Source of the DNA: Cacconaster sp045642485 | Lineage (GTDB): Bacteria > Bacteroidota > Bacteroidia > Bacteroidales > UBA932 | Length of the DNA stretch: 59,207 nt | Assembly (NCBI GenBank): GCA_045642485.1 | Contig: JAZUIV010000070.1 | Span: 1-59,207 of the forward strand | Direction: 5' to 3' | Part shown: positions 9,655 through 18,221 of the stretch, piece after piece | Layout: each line of letters begins with the position of its first letter | How positions within the stretch are numbered: position 1 is the stretch's first letter | Position numbers and translations under genes: made by a program | Notes under the pieces: model-generated | Told to the model about the DNA's origin: nothing | Databases searched by the model: none | What the model saw: the letters and a program-made list of their open reading frames with translations, nothing else

Positions 9655-10107
9655 GTGGAAACTTTAAGTTACAAGACAATCTCAGTCAATAAAGCCACTG
9701 CGGACAAGCAGTGGGTGATTATTGACGCCAAGGATCAGGTTCTTGGTCGTCTGGCTTCAAGAGTTGCCCTTATCCTCCGCGGCAAGAACAAGCCGACTTT
9801 CACCCCCAACGCAGATTGTGGTGACAACGTCATCATCATCAACGCAGAACAGGTGAAGCTCACAGGCAACAAGCTGACGGATAAGGTATATACCCGCCAC
9901 ACCGGCTATCCGGGAGGTCAGCGCACCACCACTCCTGAAAAACTTTTGGCCAAAAAGCCGACCGCAGTAGTGCAGAATGCCATCAAAGGCATGCTTCCCA
10001 AGAACCGTCTCGGTTCAATGCTGTTCAACAACCTTTATGTCTATGCAGGCGAGCAGCACCCGCACGAAGCGCAGAAACCCAGAAAAATTAACCTTAACGA
10101 AATTTAA
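9655..10107 (+). CDS. rplM: 50S ribosomal protein L13
   Basis: 150 residues from a GTG start. Family features are clear: WVIIDAKDQVLGRLASRVA, TFTPNADCGDNVIIINA, YTRHTGYPGGQR and the closing GEQHPHEAQKP. An upstream in-frame ATG at 9592 would start inside the promoter's -7 box, so it is rejected. The GTG at 9655 gives the family N-terminus (METLSYKTISVNK) and length. First gene of the rplM-rpsI-rpsB-tsf block; rpsI follows after 8 nt. Confidence 0.95.
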   Translation: METLSYKTISVNKATADKQWVIIDAKDQVLGRLASRVALILRGKNKPTFTPNADCGDNVIIINAEQVKLTGNKLTDKVYTRHTGYPGGQRTTTPEKLLAKKPTAVVQNAIKGMLPKNRLGSMLFNNLYVYAGEQHPHEAQKPRKINLNEI

Positions 10108-10115
10108 GTCGCAGC

Positions 10116-10505
10116 ATGGAAGTAATTAACGCCCTTGGAAGACGTAAATCAGCAGTTGCCCGCGTTTACCTCAGCACTGGAAAAGGCAGCATTACAATCA
10201 ACGGCCGCACTCTGGATGAATATTTCAAGGAAGACACCCTGAAATATATCGTCAATCAGCCCTTGAACATCACCGAGACTGTCGCAAATTTTGACATCAA
10301 GATCAACGTTGACGGCGGCGGTATCAAAGGTCAGGCGGAAGCCATCCGTCTGGGTATCGCACGTGCACTCTGCAAAGTTGATGCGGAAAGCTACCGTCCG
10401 GTTCTCAAGTCAAACGGCTTTCTCACCCGTGATGCCCGTGAGGTTGAGCGTAAGAAACCCGGTCAGCCCGGCGCACGCAGACGCTTCCAGTTCAGCAAAC
10501 GTTAA
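10116..10505 (+). CDS. rpsI: 30S ribosomal protein S9
   Basis: 129 residues. The conserved GRRKSAVARVYL near the N-terminus, the GGGIKGQAEAIRLGIARAL core and the basic C-terminus ending RRRFQFSKR, whose tail reaches the decoding-site tRNA, identify S9. It is 8 nt behind rplM and certainly co-transcribed. A 157-nt spacer with a stem-loop separates it from rpsB. Confidence 0.98.
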   Translation: MEVINALGRRKSAVARVYLSTGKGSITINGRTLDEYFKEDTLKYIVNQPLNITETVANFDIKINVDGGGIKGQAEAIRLGIARALCKVDAESYRPVLKSNGFLTRDAREVERKKPGQPGARRRFQFSKR

Positions 10506-10582
10506 TGTTTGCCTGATTTTTATGCACAGTCCGAATTCAAAATTTCCGGATCCTGAAAAGGCTGCCTGAAATTTGTTCGGCT

Positions 10583-10615
10583 GCGGAAAACCGGTGGGAC
10601 CGGAATGATTTCCGC
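10583..10615 (+). promoter_or_regulatory. Candidate rpsB leader stem-loop
   Basis: GCGGAAA (10583-10589) pairs with TTTCCGC (10109-equivalent position 10609-10615), and an inner stem CCGGT-ggg-ACCGG lies between them. It sits in the rpsI-rpsB spacer 48 nt before rpsB, with no T-run and no clear -7 box. It may be an S2 autoregulatory site or a processing site; this is inference. Confidence 0.4.
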
Positions 10616-10662
10616 TGCTCCCGGTTGAAGTAAAGAGAATTGAAAAACAAAAAGAAAACAAA

Positions 10663-11490
10663 ATGTCAAGAACAAATTTCCAAGACTTACTCGATGCAGG
10701 TGTTCACTTCGGTCACCTGAAGAGAAAATGGAATCCCAAAATGGCTCCCTACATCTTTATGGAGAAGAACGGGATTCACATCATTGACCTGCACAAAACT
10801 GTCGTAAAGATAGACGAAGCCGCCGCTGTAATGAAACAGCTTGCATATTCAGGCCGCAAGATCCTGTTTGTAGCCACGAAGAAACAGGCTAAGGACATCG
10901 TTGCACAGTGCGCTCAGAGCGTAAACATGCCGTACGTCACCGAACGCTGGGCCGGCGGTATGCTCACCAATTTCCCTACAATCCGCAAGGCCGTCAAGAA
11001 GATGAACACCATCGACAAGATGATTACTGACGGCACATTCGAAACCCTGGCAAAGAGAGAGCGTCTCCAGATTTCCCGCCAGAGAGCCAAACTCGAGAAG
11101 AACCTCGGCTCAATCGCAGACCTCAACCGCCTTCCTTCAGCGATTTTCATCGTTGACGTACAGAAGGAGATGAACGCCGTCCGCGAGGCAAACCGCCTGA
11201 ACATTCCGGTTATCGCAATGGTAGATACTTGTTGCGACCCCACCACCATCGATTACGTGATTCCGGCCAATGACGATGCGGCAAAGAGCATCCAGATAGT
11301 TACCGAAACTCTCTGCAAAGCTATAAACGAAGGCCTTGAAGACCGTCGTCTCGAGAAAGAGAAAGAGAAGGAAATCGAAGAGGACAAAGAAGAGAGCGCA
11401 GCTCCCGCAAGAAAGATGCGTCCTCGTAAGAATGTTGCGGAAAAGGTCTCTGACGAGGCTGAAGCCCCTGCAAAAGAAACGGAAGAATAA
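10663..11490 (+). CDS. rpsB: 30S ribosomal protein S2
   Basis: 275 residues. The N-terminus FQDLLDAGVHFGHLKRKWNP, the core AGRKILFVATKKQAKDIV and ERWAGGMLTNFPTIRKAVK, and PVIAMVDTCCDPTTIDYVIP are diagnostic. The C-terminal 45 residues are a charged, low-complexity extension (EKEKEKEIEEDKEE, then basic patches) beyond the core fold, as is common in Bacteroidota S2. tsf follows after 19 nt, the widespread rpsB-tsf pair. Confidence 0.98.
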   Translation: MSRTNFQDLLDAGVHFGHLKRKWNPKMAPYIFMEKNGIHIIDLHKTVVKIDEAAAVMKQLAYSGRKILFVATKKQAKDIVAQCAQSVNMPYVTERWAGGMLTNFPTIRKAVKKMNTIDKMITDGTFETLAKRERLQISRQRAKLEKNLGSIADLNRLPSAIFIVDVQKEMNAVREANRLNIPVIAMVDTCCDPTTIDYVIPANDDAAKSIQIVTETLCKAINEGLEDRRLEKEKEKEIEEDKEESAAPARKMRPRKNVAEKVSDEAEAPAKETEE

Positions 11491-11509
11491 CGTTATACTC
11501 TGAAACACT

Positions 11510-12508
11510 ATGGAAATTAAAGCAGCTGATGTCGCAAAATTGCGCAAAATGACCGGTGCGGGAATGATGGATTGCAAGAAGGCTCTCGTAGAGGCTGAAG
11601 GCGATTTCGCCCGCGCACAGGAGATCATCCGCGAAAAAGGTAAACTGGTCGCAGCCAAACGCGCTGACCGTGAAACTACGGAAGGTGCCGTCAAAGCCCG
11701 CGTCGAAGGTGGCAAAGCCATCATCGTATGCCTTGGTTGTGAAACCGATTTCGTTTCCCAGAATTCAGAGTTCCAGGCTTTGGCAAACGCCATTGCCGAT
11801 TCAGCCATCAAGAACTTCCCCGCTGACGTCGAGGCTCTCAAGGCCTGCACCATTGAGGGTGGCGAAACCGTTGAGGACGCCATCTCACAGCAGACAGGAA
11901 AGAGTGGCGAGAAACATTCACTCGCATTCTACGGCAGACTCGATGCCCCCTACATTGCACAGTATGTTCACGCCATCAACGGCAAGCTCGGCGCCATCGT
12001 GGCTTTCAACAAAGCCGTTCCCGAAGAACTGGGCAAAGGTATTGCAATGCAGGTCGTATCAATGAACCCTGTTTCCGTTTCAGCAGCCGACTGCCCTGCA
12101 GACGTTGTCGAGAAGGAGCGCCAGGTAGCCATCGAGAAGACCAAGGAGGAACAGATTCAGAAAGCAGTCGATTCCGCTCTCAAGAAAGCAGGCATCAACC
12201 CCGCTCACTGCGACAGCGAAGACCATATCGAATCCAACACAGCCAAAGGCTGGCTGACCCCCGAACAGGCTCAGCAGGCTCGCGAGATTAAAGTGAAAGT
12301 TGCCGCAGAAAAAGCCGCCAATCTTCCTGAACAGATGATTCAGAACATCGCAAACGGCCGTGTTCAGAAATTCTTCAAGGAGTGCACCCTCGAGGAGCAG
12401 GAGTATCAGATGGGTGACGGCAAGGTTTCCGTAAAGGATGCCATCGCCGCCATTGACAAAGAAGCCAAGGTAGTGGCTTTCCATAGATTCTCCCTTACAG
12501 ACGACTAA
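11510..12508 (+). CDS. tsf: Elongation factor Ts
   Basis: 332 residues. EF-Ts releases GDP from EF-Tu. The N-terminal UBA-like domain (VAKLRKMTGAGMMDCKKAL) contains the universally conserved family signature. The core (CLGCETDFVSQNSEFQALA) follows, then the dimerisation part. The length agrees with Bacteroidota EF-Ts, which are longer than the 283 residues of E. coli. Co-transcribed with rpsB (19 nt). Confidence 0.97.
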   Translation: MEIKAADVAKLRKMTGAGMMDCKKALVEAEGDFARAQEIIREKGKLVAAKRADRETTEGAVKARVEGGKAIIVCLGCETDFVSQNSEFQALANAIADSAIKNFPADVEALKACTIEGGETVEDAISQQTGKSGEKHSLAFYGRLDAPYIAQYVHAINGKLGAIVAFNKAVPEELGKGIAMQVVSMNPVSVSAADCPADVVEKERQVAIEKTKEEQIQKAVDSALKKAGINPAHCDSEDHIESNTAKGWLTPEQAQQAREIKVKVAAEKAANLPEQMIQNIANGRVQKFFKECTLEEQEYQMGDGKVSVKDAIAAIDKEAKVVAFHRFSLTDD

Positions 12509-12540
12509 ACTATACTACTAACCAAACCAAAACCAATACT

Positions 12541-12777
12541 ATGGAAGATATCGCTTCAAAAGTCAAGCAAATTATTGTTTATAAGCTTGGCGCTGATGAA
12601 AGTGAGGTGACTCCCACCGCAAGTTTTGTCAACGATCTTGGTGCGGATTCTCTTGATACCGTAGAACTCATAATGGAGTTCGAGAAGGAATTCGACGTTA
12701 AGATTCCCGACGAGGAGGCCGAGAAGATTTCCACCGTTCAGGATGCAATCGATTTCATTACCGCACAGAAGCAGTAA
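12541..12777 (+). CDS. acpP: Acyl carrier protein
   Basis: 78 residues, the usual ACP size. The phosphopantetheine attachment Ser is Ser37 in GADSLDTVEL. The acidic helix II (VELIMEFEKEFDVKIPDEEA) that docks partner enzymes is intact. It carries acyl chains in type II fatty-acid synthesis and lies 12 nt before fabF, the usual pairing. A 32-nt A-rich spacer separates it from tsf; no separate promoter is evident. Confidence 0.98.
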   Translation: MEDIASKVKQIIVYKLGADESEVTPTASFVNDLGADSLDTVELIMEFEKEFDVKIPDEEAEKISTVQDAIDFITAQKQ

Positions 12778-12789
12778 CGGAACAACCGT

Positions 12790-14049
12790 ATGATGAAGAA
12801 AAGAGTTGTCGTCACAGGCATAGGAACCATCAACCCGTTGGGAAACAACGTAGCCGAGTATTTCAAGAATCTTGATGCCGGCAAAAGTGGCGCGTGCCCC
12901 ATCACAAGGTTTGACGCAACTCTTTTCAAGACGCGGTTCGCCTGCGAAATCCCCGACTACAATCCTGACAATTTCCAGAATGCAATTGACCGCAAGGAGG
13001 CGAGAAAGACAGACCTTTACGCCCAATTTGCGCTGATAGCGGCCCACGAGGCGATTCTGGACAGCAAACTTGACCTTGACTCAATCGATCTGTCAAGAGC
13101 GGGTGTAGTGGTAGGTTCAGGAGTAGGCGGCTTAAGTACTTTCGAGGATGAGATGATGGGCTATACCGATGGTGATGAACCTCGATATAGTCCATTTCTC
13201 ATTCCTAAATTCATCTGCAATATGGCTTCCGGCCATATTGCGATAAAATATGGATTCAAGGGGCCGAACTTCGGTGTATCTTCTGCCTGCGCAACTTCCA
13301 CTCACGCCATAACCACAGCCTGCAGTCAGATCCGCTGCGGCCGTGCCGACATTATGATTTCCGGAGGCAGTGAGGCGCCCATCGCCCGTTCCGGAGTCGG
13401 CGGATTCAACGCTGCAAGAGCCATCAGCACCCGTAATGACGATTACAAGACCGCATCCAGACCGTTTGACAAATTCCGCGACGGTTTTGTAATTGGAGAA
13501 GGCGCAGCCATCCTCATACTTGAGGAATATGAACACGCTCTTCGCCGTGGAGCCACGATATATGCCGAGGTTGCTGGCGAAGGTATGACTTGCGACGCTC
13601 ATCACATCACCGCCCCGCTGGAGGACGGCAGTATGGCGGCTGAAGCCATGTCGCTTGCCCTGAAGGAAGCGGGCCTGACCATTGCTGACGTCGATTACAT
13701 CAACGCGCACGGCACTTCCACCCCCCTGGGTGACATCGCCGAACTCAACGCCATCAAATCCCTGTTCGGAGAGAAATCCTACAAACTGAACATCAGTTCC
13801 ACAAAATCAATGACAGGGCACCTTCTCGGTGCGGCCGGGGCGGCGGAAGCTCTTGCCTGCATCCACGCAATCAGAGACGGAGTGATACCGCCCACCATCA
13901 ATTTCACCACAGAAGACGAAAAGATTGACTACAAGTTGAATCTTACCCTGAACGACCCTCAGCGCCGTATCGTGGACGTTGCGTTGAGCAACAATTTCGG
14001 CTTCGGAGGGCAGAATGCGTCCCTGCTCCTCAGAAGAGTCACAAAGTGA
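12790..14049 (+). CDS. fabF: Beta-ketoacyl-ACP synthase II
   Basis: 419 residues. It condenses malonyl-ACP with acyl-ACP in chain elongation. The triad is visible: Cys167 in VSSACATSTHA, His307 in INAHGTSTPLGD and His344 in STKSMTGHLLGAAG. The start ATGATG at 12790 leaves two adjacent Met choices. The stop (TGA at 14047-14049) overlaps the GTG start of the DUF4294 gene, so the two are translationally coupled. Confidence 0.97.
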   Translation: MMKKRVVVTGIGTINPLGNNVAEYFKNLDAGKSGACPITRFDATLFKTRFACEIPDYNPDNFQNAIDRKEARKTDLYAQFALIAAHEAILDSKLDLDSIDLSRAGVVVGSGVGGLSTFEDEMMGYTDGDEPRYSPFLIPKFICNMASGHIAIKYGFKGPNFGVSSACATSTHAITTACSQIRCGRADIMISGGSEAPIARSGVGGFNAARAISTRNDDYKTASRPFDKFRDGFVIGEGAAILILEEYEHALRRGATIYAEVAGEGMTCDAHHITAPLEDGSMAAEAMSLALKEAGLTIADVDYINAHGTSTPLGDIAELNAIKSLFGEKSYKLNISSTKSMTGHLLGAAGAAEALACIHAIRDGVIPPTINFTTEDEKIDYKLNLTLNDPQRRIVDVALSNNFGFGGQNASLLLRRVTK

Positions 14050-14708
14050 AAAGAGTCACATTCATAGCATTTTCCATAATCCTGCTGTCACTTCCCTTCC
14101 CTGCAATTTCCCAGATCAAGCTTGACAGCCTGGACCTTCTCAACTATTCCGTCGCCGGCGGCGACACCACCTTTTTCGACGAGATTCCACCCGCAACGAT
14201 TCATCCCCGGCAGACGATGAGCAGAAAAAACTGGGTGGCCTACTACAAAAGAGTACACAACTTCAGCAAAGCATATCCATATGCACTGGTCGTCAGCCGT
14301 ATCATAAAGGAGACGGACAGTCTCTTCATCGCGGAGGGGTTCACAGGACGGCAGAAGGAGAAATATCTCCAGAAGATGAAAAAAGAAGTTCTCCACGACT
14401 TCGATCCGGTTCTGAGAAAACTCACCCTGAAACAGGGGCTTATGATGATACGACTGATTGACAGAGAGGTCGGGATGACACCATATTACATCATCAAAAA
14501 TTATTTCAACAGTGCCACGGCAGGCTTCTGGCAGGGTATTGCAAAACTCTTCAAGGGAAATCTGAAACAGCCTTACGACAAATTCAATGAGGACAAGGAC
14601 CTGGAGGAACTTGTAGGCTATTGGGAAAGAGGTGAATTCGATGACCTCTATATGCTGGTGTTCGGCAAACCGCGCCCGGAGATATTCATCCCGGATAGAT
14701 TCAGATAA
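14046..14708 (+). CDS. DUF4294 exported protein
   Basis: 220 residues, GTG start overlapping the fabF stop by 4 nt. The N-terminal signal peptide (VTFIAFSIILLSLPFPAIS) predicts export. The body contains NWVAYYKRVHNFSKAYPYAL and GLMMIRLIDREVGMTPY, the conserved region of DUF4294, a Bacteroidota family of unknown function. The last 61 nt overlap the end of the convergent lpxH. Position behind fabF hints at an envelope role, but nothing shows a reaction. Confidence 0.85.
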   Translation: MKRVTFIAFSIILLSLPFPAISQIKLDSLDLLNYSVAGGDTTFFDEIPPATIHPRQTMSRKNWVAYYKRVHNFSKAYPYALVVSRIIKETDSLFIAEGFTGRQKEKYLQKMKKEVLHDFDPVLRKLTLKQGLMMIRLIDREVGMTPYYIIKNYFNSATAGFWQGIAKLFKGNLKQPYDKFNEDKDLEELVGYWERGEFDDLYMLVFGKPRPEIFIPDRFR

Positions 14709-15388
14709 TCCTGACCTTCCCTCCAATCACCGAGGATATGGATGAAGGAACCGCTGTCCATTCTCTTTGAGACACGTTTGTGAAAGTGGCCGAAGATGAA
14801 ATGATCTATATGGTATTCTTTCTCAAGCCTTTCTGAGAAATTCAGTATGTCGGATCCTTCAAGTTCAAAGACGTAGCCGGAACTGCCCTTTCTGCTCCTT
14901 GCGGACCACCAGTGTCCGAACTTATTTATCCAAAGCCGGGGGAGCCCCCTCAAAATACGGATAAGCAAGGGATTGCGGAAAAGATAAAATATGATTCCCG
15001 CCCCGGCAGACGTACATCCCAGCACGTCTCCGTGTCCCATACAGATGGAAAGTCCGTTCAGATTCTCAATCCGGTAAGGCTCCTCAACCACCTCAACACC
15101 AAGTTCCCGCTCAAAATAATCCAGAGTCCAGTAGTCGTGGTTGCCCTTGAAGAAGTGAACACGGCATCCGGCCCCGGAAAGAATTTTCAGTTCGGAGAGA
15201 ACCTCATCATAACCTGAAGGAATCTCGTCACGGTACTCAACCCAGAAATCGAATATGTCCCCCAGAAGATAGAGACCGTCGGCGCGGCCGCGGATTTCCC
15301 TGAGGAACTGCACGAAAGAATCCTTCCTGCGGCCCGCCGTGCCATCGGAAAGCCCCAGATGAACGTCACTGACGAAATAGTAATTCAT
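14648..15388 (-). CDS. lpxH: UDP-2,3-diacylglucosamine diphosphatase (LpxH-type)
   Basis: 246 residues. A calcineurin-like phosphoesterase fold with metal motifs DVHLG (N-terminus), LGDIFDFW, KGNHDYW, MGHGD and GHFHKR. Family and size fit LpxH, which makes lipid X in lipid A synthesis at the inner membrane. The start is placed at MNYYFVSDVHLG; 20 codons upstream are open but overlap uppP. It lies directly after uppP (1-nt gap), so translation is probably coupled. Its 3' end overlaps the DUF4294 gene by 61 nt tail to tail. Confidence 0.88.
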   Translation of the reverse strand: MNYYFVSDVHLGLSDGTAGRRKDSFVQFLREIRGRADGLYLLGDIFDFWVEYRDEIPSGYDEVLSELKILSGAGCRVHFFKGNHDYWTLDYFERELGVEVVEEPYRIENLNGLSICMGHGDVLGCTSAGAGIIFYLFRNPLLIRILRGLPRLWINKFGHWWSARSRKGSSGYVFELEGSDILNFSERLEKEYHIDHFIFGHFHKRVSKRMDSGSFIHILGDWREGQDYLNLSGMNISGRGLPNTSI

Positions 15389-15389
15389 C

Positions 15390-16181
15390 TCAAGATGCAA
15401 GTGCAGAAACCACGCAGGCAAGACCCACAAGAGCGCAGTAAATGGCAAACCAGTGCAGTTTGGCCCTCTTCACTATGGAAATCATAAACTTGCAGGCAAA
15501 AAGTCCGGAGACAAATGCGGAGACAAATCCCGCCACAAGGGGCAGGACACCGGTGGAACTTACAGCGAATTCTCCGCCTACCAGCTCCAGGAAAGCCTCA
15601 CCCAAAATGGGAACCAACACCATAAGGAAGGAGAACTGGGCTACCTGATCGCGTTTGACACCGCAAATCAGACCGGTGGCGATGGTCGAACCGCTGCGGG
15701 ACAGCCCGGGTATCACTGCAACGGCCTGTGCCAGGCCAATAATGAAAGCCGATTTGTATGACAGGGGCTTCGTCTGTTTTCCCGGATTCCTGCCGGAGAA
15801 GAAGAGAAGGGCCGCCGTGACAAGGAGAGCCGCGCCCACCACTGCCAGTCCGCTTCCGAACAGGGCCTCCACGTAATCCTTGAAAAACACTCCCACCACG
15901 AAAACGGGTATCATCGAGACAACTATCATCAGGATATAACGCGTCTGGTCATTATATCTGAATTTGAACAGACCCTGGAGAAGGTCGACAATCTCCTTGC
16001 GGAAAACTATGATGGTCGCGCACACGGTGGCCGCGTGGGCTACAACCTCGAAACAGAGGTCTTCAGTCTCAATGCCGAAAAGAGCTTTGGCAATAGTAAG
16101 ATGGCCGCTGCTGCTGACAGGAAGGAACTCCGTCAAACCCTGCAGGAGTCCCAGAATAATTGCTTCAATCGCGCTCATCAC
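15390..16181 (-). CDS. uppP: Undecaprenyl-diphosphatase UppP (BacA)
   Basis: 263 residues, mostly membrane-spanning. It recycles undecaprenyl pyrophosphate to the monophosphate carrier for peptidoglycan and O-antigen. Signature motifs: LTEFLPVSSSGHL (residues about 17-29) and the second active-site loop PGLSRSGSTIA. Start ATGATG at 16181, overlapping the DUF3098 gene end by 17 nt. Member of the ftsX-DUF3098-uppP-lpxH envelope operon. Confidence 0.97.
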   Translation of the reverse strand: MMSAIEAIILGLLQGLTEFLPVSSSGHLTIAKALFGIETEDLCFEVVAHAATVCATIIVFRKEIVDLLQGLFKFRYNDQTRYILMIVVSMIPVFVVGVFFKDYVEALFGSGLAVVGAALLVTAALLFFSGRNPGKQTKPLSYKSAFIIGLAQAVAVIPGLSRSGSTIATGLICGVKRDQVAQFSFLMVLVPILGEAFLELVGGEFAVSSTGVLPLVAGFVSAFVSGLFACKFMISIVKRAKLHWFAIYCALVGLACVVSALAS

Positions 16182-16404
16182 TATCCTCCCGGGGCTTTCT
16201 CATTATTGCGATTATGATTATGACAATCCCCAGAACGACAAGAAGCGGGGAGATGGCCATCCTTTGGAAGTTGAACATTGCAGGGTTGAAAGTATCAAGG
16301 GATTCCGAACCCCCTCCCATAAGGAGGATATATCCGGAAACCATCACAGCAAGCCCCACGATTATAAGTCTGACGCTTTTTTTCGGAAGTGAAAAACCAT
16401 TCAT
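16165..16404 (-). CDS. DUF3098 small membrane protein
   Basis: 79 residues with two hydrophobic segments (about 12-30 and 51-68) and a charged tail (RKPREDSDERD). Matches the small DUF3098 family that sits between ftsX and uppP in Bacteroidota; the function is not established. It begins 23 nt after ftsX and overlaps uppP, so it is part of the operon. A helper of divisome or peptidoglycan proteins is a guess from context only. Confidence 0.85.
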   Translation of the reverse strand: MNGFSLPKKSVRLIIVGLAVMVSGYILLMGGGSESLDTFNPAMFNFQRMAISPLLVVLGIVIIIIAIMRKPREDSDERD

Positions 16405-16427
16405 ATCTCTCTGTGTTTTATCTTTAT

Positions 16428-17306
16428 CTAGTAATAAAGTTCATCTCTTGACATATAGGCCACTTTTCTGACCACCAGAAATGTGGAAACCACGCAAATC
16501 AGGACCCCGGCAAGGACAGTGAACATAAGCACGGAGGATGTTGTTCCCGTGTCAAACATCGAAGAGAGAATCTCTGATTTGGCGCGCAGCCTGCTCATTG
16601 CCACCATCATCACAACCACTGAAATCAGCCCGGCAACCAGCCCCTGAAGCACTGCACGGAGCAGGAAAGGCCGGAGTATGAAAGAGTTCTTCGCTCCTAC
16701 AAGACGCATCGTGTGGATGGTGAACCTGCGGGTATGGATGTTCAGCCGGACTGTGTTGCTTATCAGTGCGAACGAAATGGCAAGCAGCAGGACTGCCACC
16801 AGGGCAACGGCGGCGGATAGTTTCTCAAGATTCTCATTGACGGCTTCCACAAGATTCTCCTGATAGACCACATCCTCGACCAGAGGTTCCGAAAGTATCG
16901 ACCTCTTGATGATATCGATGGAATCCTTCGTGACAACCCGTGCATCAAGCTTGAGCTCAAGGGAAATCGGAATCGGAGAAGTCTCAAACACATCGAGGAA
17001 ATTCTCCCCGAGCAACTGCTTCATCTCGTTCGTGCCTTCTTCCTTGGAAACATATCTGCTCTCCTTCACGAACTCCTTCGCGACGAGTTTGTCTGACAGG
17101 GCCCTTGCCTCCTTCTCGGAGGTGGACTGCTTGAAAATCACGGAGAATAAGATATTTTCCTTGAAATGACTTTCAATGTTCCCTGCATTTGCCACAAAAA
17201 CGGCCGCAGAGGCCAGCAGGACAAGCACCAGCGAAATGCTGATGACTGAAGTCGCGTAGGACTTTATCACCCTGCGGCGCATTATGTTTCTGTTGTTCTT
17301 TTCCAT
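16428..17306 (-). CDS. ftsX: Cell-division permease FtsX
   Basis: 292 residues from MEKNNRN. FtsX with the ATPase FtsE activates cell-wall hydrolases at the septum. One N-terminal transmembrane helix (SVISISLVLVLLASAAVFV) precedes a periplasmic domain (about 40-160), followed by three transmembrane helices around SNTVRLNIHTRRFTIHTMRL, typical of FtsX. An ATG 4 codons upstream would also be in frame but lies very close to the likely transcription start. ftsE is not in the window, as usual in this phylum. Confidence 0.93.
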   Translation of the reverse strand: MEKNNRNIMRRRVIKSYATSVISISLVLVLLASAAVFVANAGNIESHFKENILFSVIFKQSTSEKEARALSDKLVAKEFVKESRYVSKEEGTNEMKQLLGENFLDVFETSPIPISLELKLDARVVTKDSIDIIKRSILSEPLVEDVVYQENLVEAVNENLEKLSAAVALVAVLLLAISFALISNTVRLNIHTRRFTIHTMRLVGAKNSFILRPFLLRAVLQGLVAGLISVVVMMVAMSRLRAKSEILSSMFDTGTTSSVLMFTVLAGVLICVVSTFLVVRKVAYMSRDELYY

Positions 17307-17322
17307 TACAGATTTCAAAAGC

Positions 17323-17353
17323 CAAAGATAGTCAAAAAAAAATATTACCTTTG
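17323..17353. promoter_or_regulatory. Divergent -7 boxes for ftsX (minus) and the GT5 gene (plus)
   Basis: Minus strand TATCTTTG at 17330-17323 points to ftsX (leader about 10 nt). Plus strand TACCTTTG at 17346-17353 points to the GT5 gene (ATG at 17382). Both match TAnnTTTG. They are separated by an A-rich tract. Confidence 0.6.
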
Positions 17354-17381
17354 TACGAATTTTGCCTAAAAACGACTTGAA

Positions 17382-18221
17382 ATGGAAGAGACGAAAAAAA
17401 TCCTCTATGTTTGTTCGGAGATATTCCCCTACCTGCCCGAATCAGACATCTCGAAAGCCGGAAGATACCTGCCCTCAGGAATACAGGAACTGGGGTGCGG
17501 AATTCGCGCCTTTATGCCCCGTTACGGGCTTGTCAACGAAAGGCGCAACCAGCTTCACGAAGTCATCCGTCTCTCCGGGATGAATCTGGTCATCGACGGT
17601 TCGGACCATCCCCTGGTCATAAAGGTATCTTCCATTGCGGCGGCGCGGATGCAGGTTTATTTCATTGACAATGAGGATTATTTCCACCGCAAGGCAATTG
17701 AGCGCGATTCTGAGGGCATTTTCTTCGCCGACAACGACGAGAGAGCGCTGTTCTTTGCCCACGGAGTCCTTGAGACCGTGAAAAGACTACGCTGGAAACC
17801 GGACATAGTCCATTGCCACGGATGGATATCGCATTTTGTCCCCGTGTTGCTGAAAAAACTCTATCGCAACGATCCCATCTTCGAAGATACGAAAGTGGTG
17901 GTGACCCTCTACAATGACAGTGTGGAAGAACAATTCAACCCTGCTCTCATCTCTAAACTGCAATCGTCCGGACTTTCGGGCAGCGACGTCGAAGTTGCAG
18001 GCAGTTGTGACGGAATCGGAGTGGCAAAACTTGCCGTCCGCTATTCGGACGGCGTAATTCTCGGGTCCGGTACTGTGGACGAAAACTTGAAATCTTTTCT
18101 TTCCGAGACGGGAGTTGCCGTCTCGCCCTATATGGAATTCAACACTTCAGACACGGAGACAGCCCGCAGGACAAATCAATTTTACGACGAACTATTAAAA
18201 CAGGGAACCGAATTGAAATGA
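17382..18221 (+). CDS. GT5 starch/glycogen synthase catalytic-domain protein (N-terminal half only)
   Basis: 279 residues. The N-terminus ETKKILYVCSEIFPYLP and the later PDIVHCHGWISHFVP are the first Rossmann half of ADP-glucose starch/glycogen synthases (GT-B fold). The second half, about 200 residues with the sugar-nucleotide site, is absent, and no truncated remainder follows: the DUF4270 gene starts 4 nt before its stop. The typical KTGGL loop is replaced by a SDISKAG-like sequence. Half-length forms like this occur in Bacteroidota, so it is probably native; polymer synthesis is doubtful. Confidence 0.8.
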   Translation: MEETKKILYVCSEIFPYLPESDISKAGRYLPSGIQELGCGIRAFMPRYGLVNERRNQLHEVIRLSGMNLVIDGSDHPLVIKVSSIAAARMQVYFIDNEDYFHRKAIERDSEGIFFADNDERALFFAHGVLETVKRLRWKPDIVHCHGWISHFVPVLLKKLYRNDPIFEDTKVVVTLYNDSVEEQFNPALISKLQSSGLSGSDVEVAGSCDGIGVAKLAVRYSDGVILGSGTVDENLKSFLSETGVAVSPYMEFNTSDTETARRTNQFYDELLKQGTELK

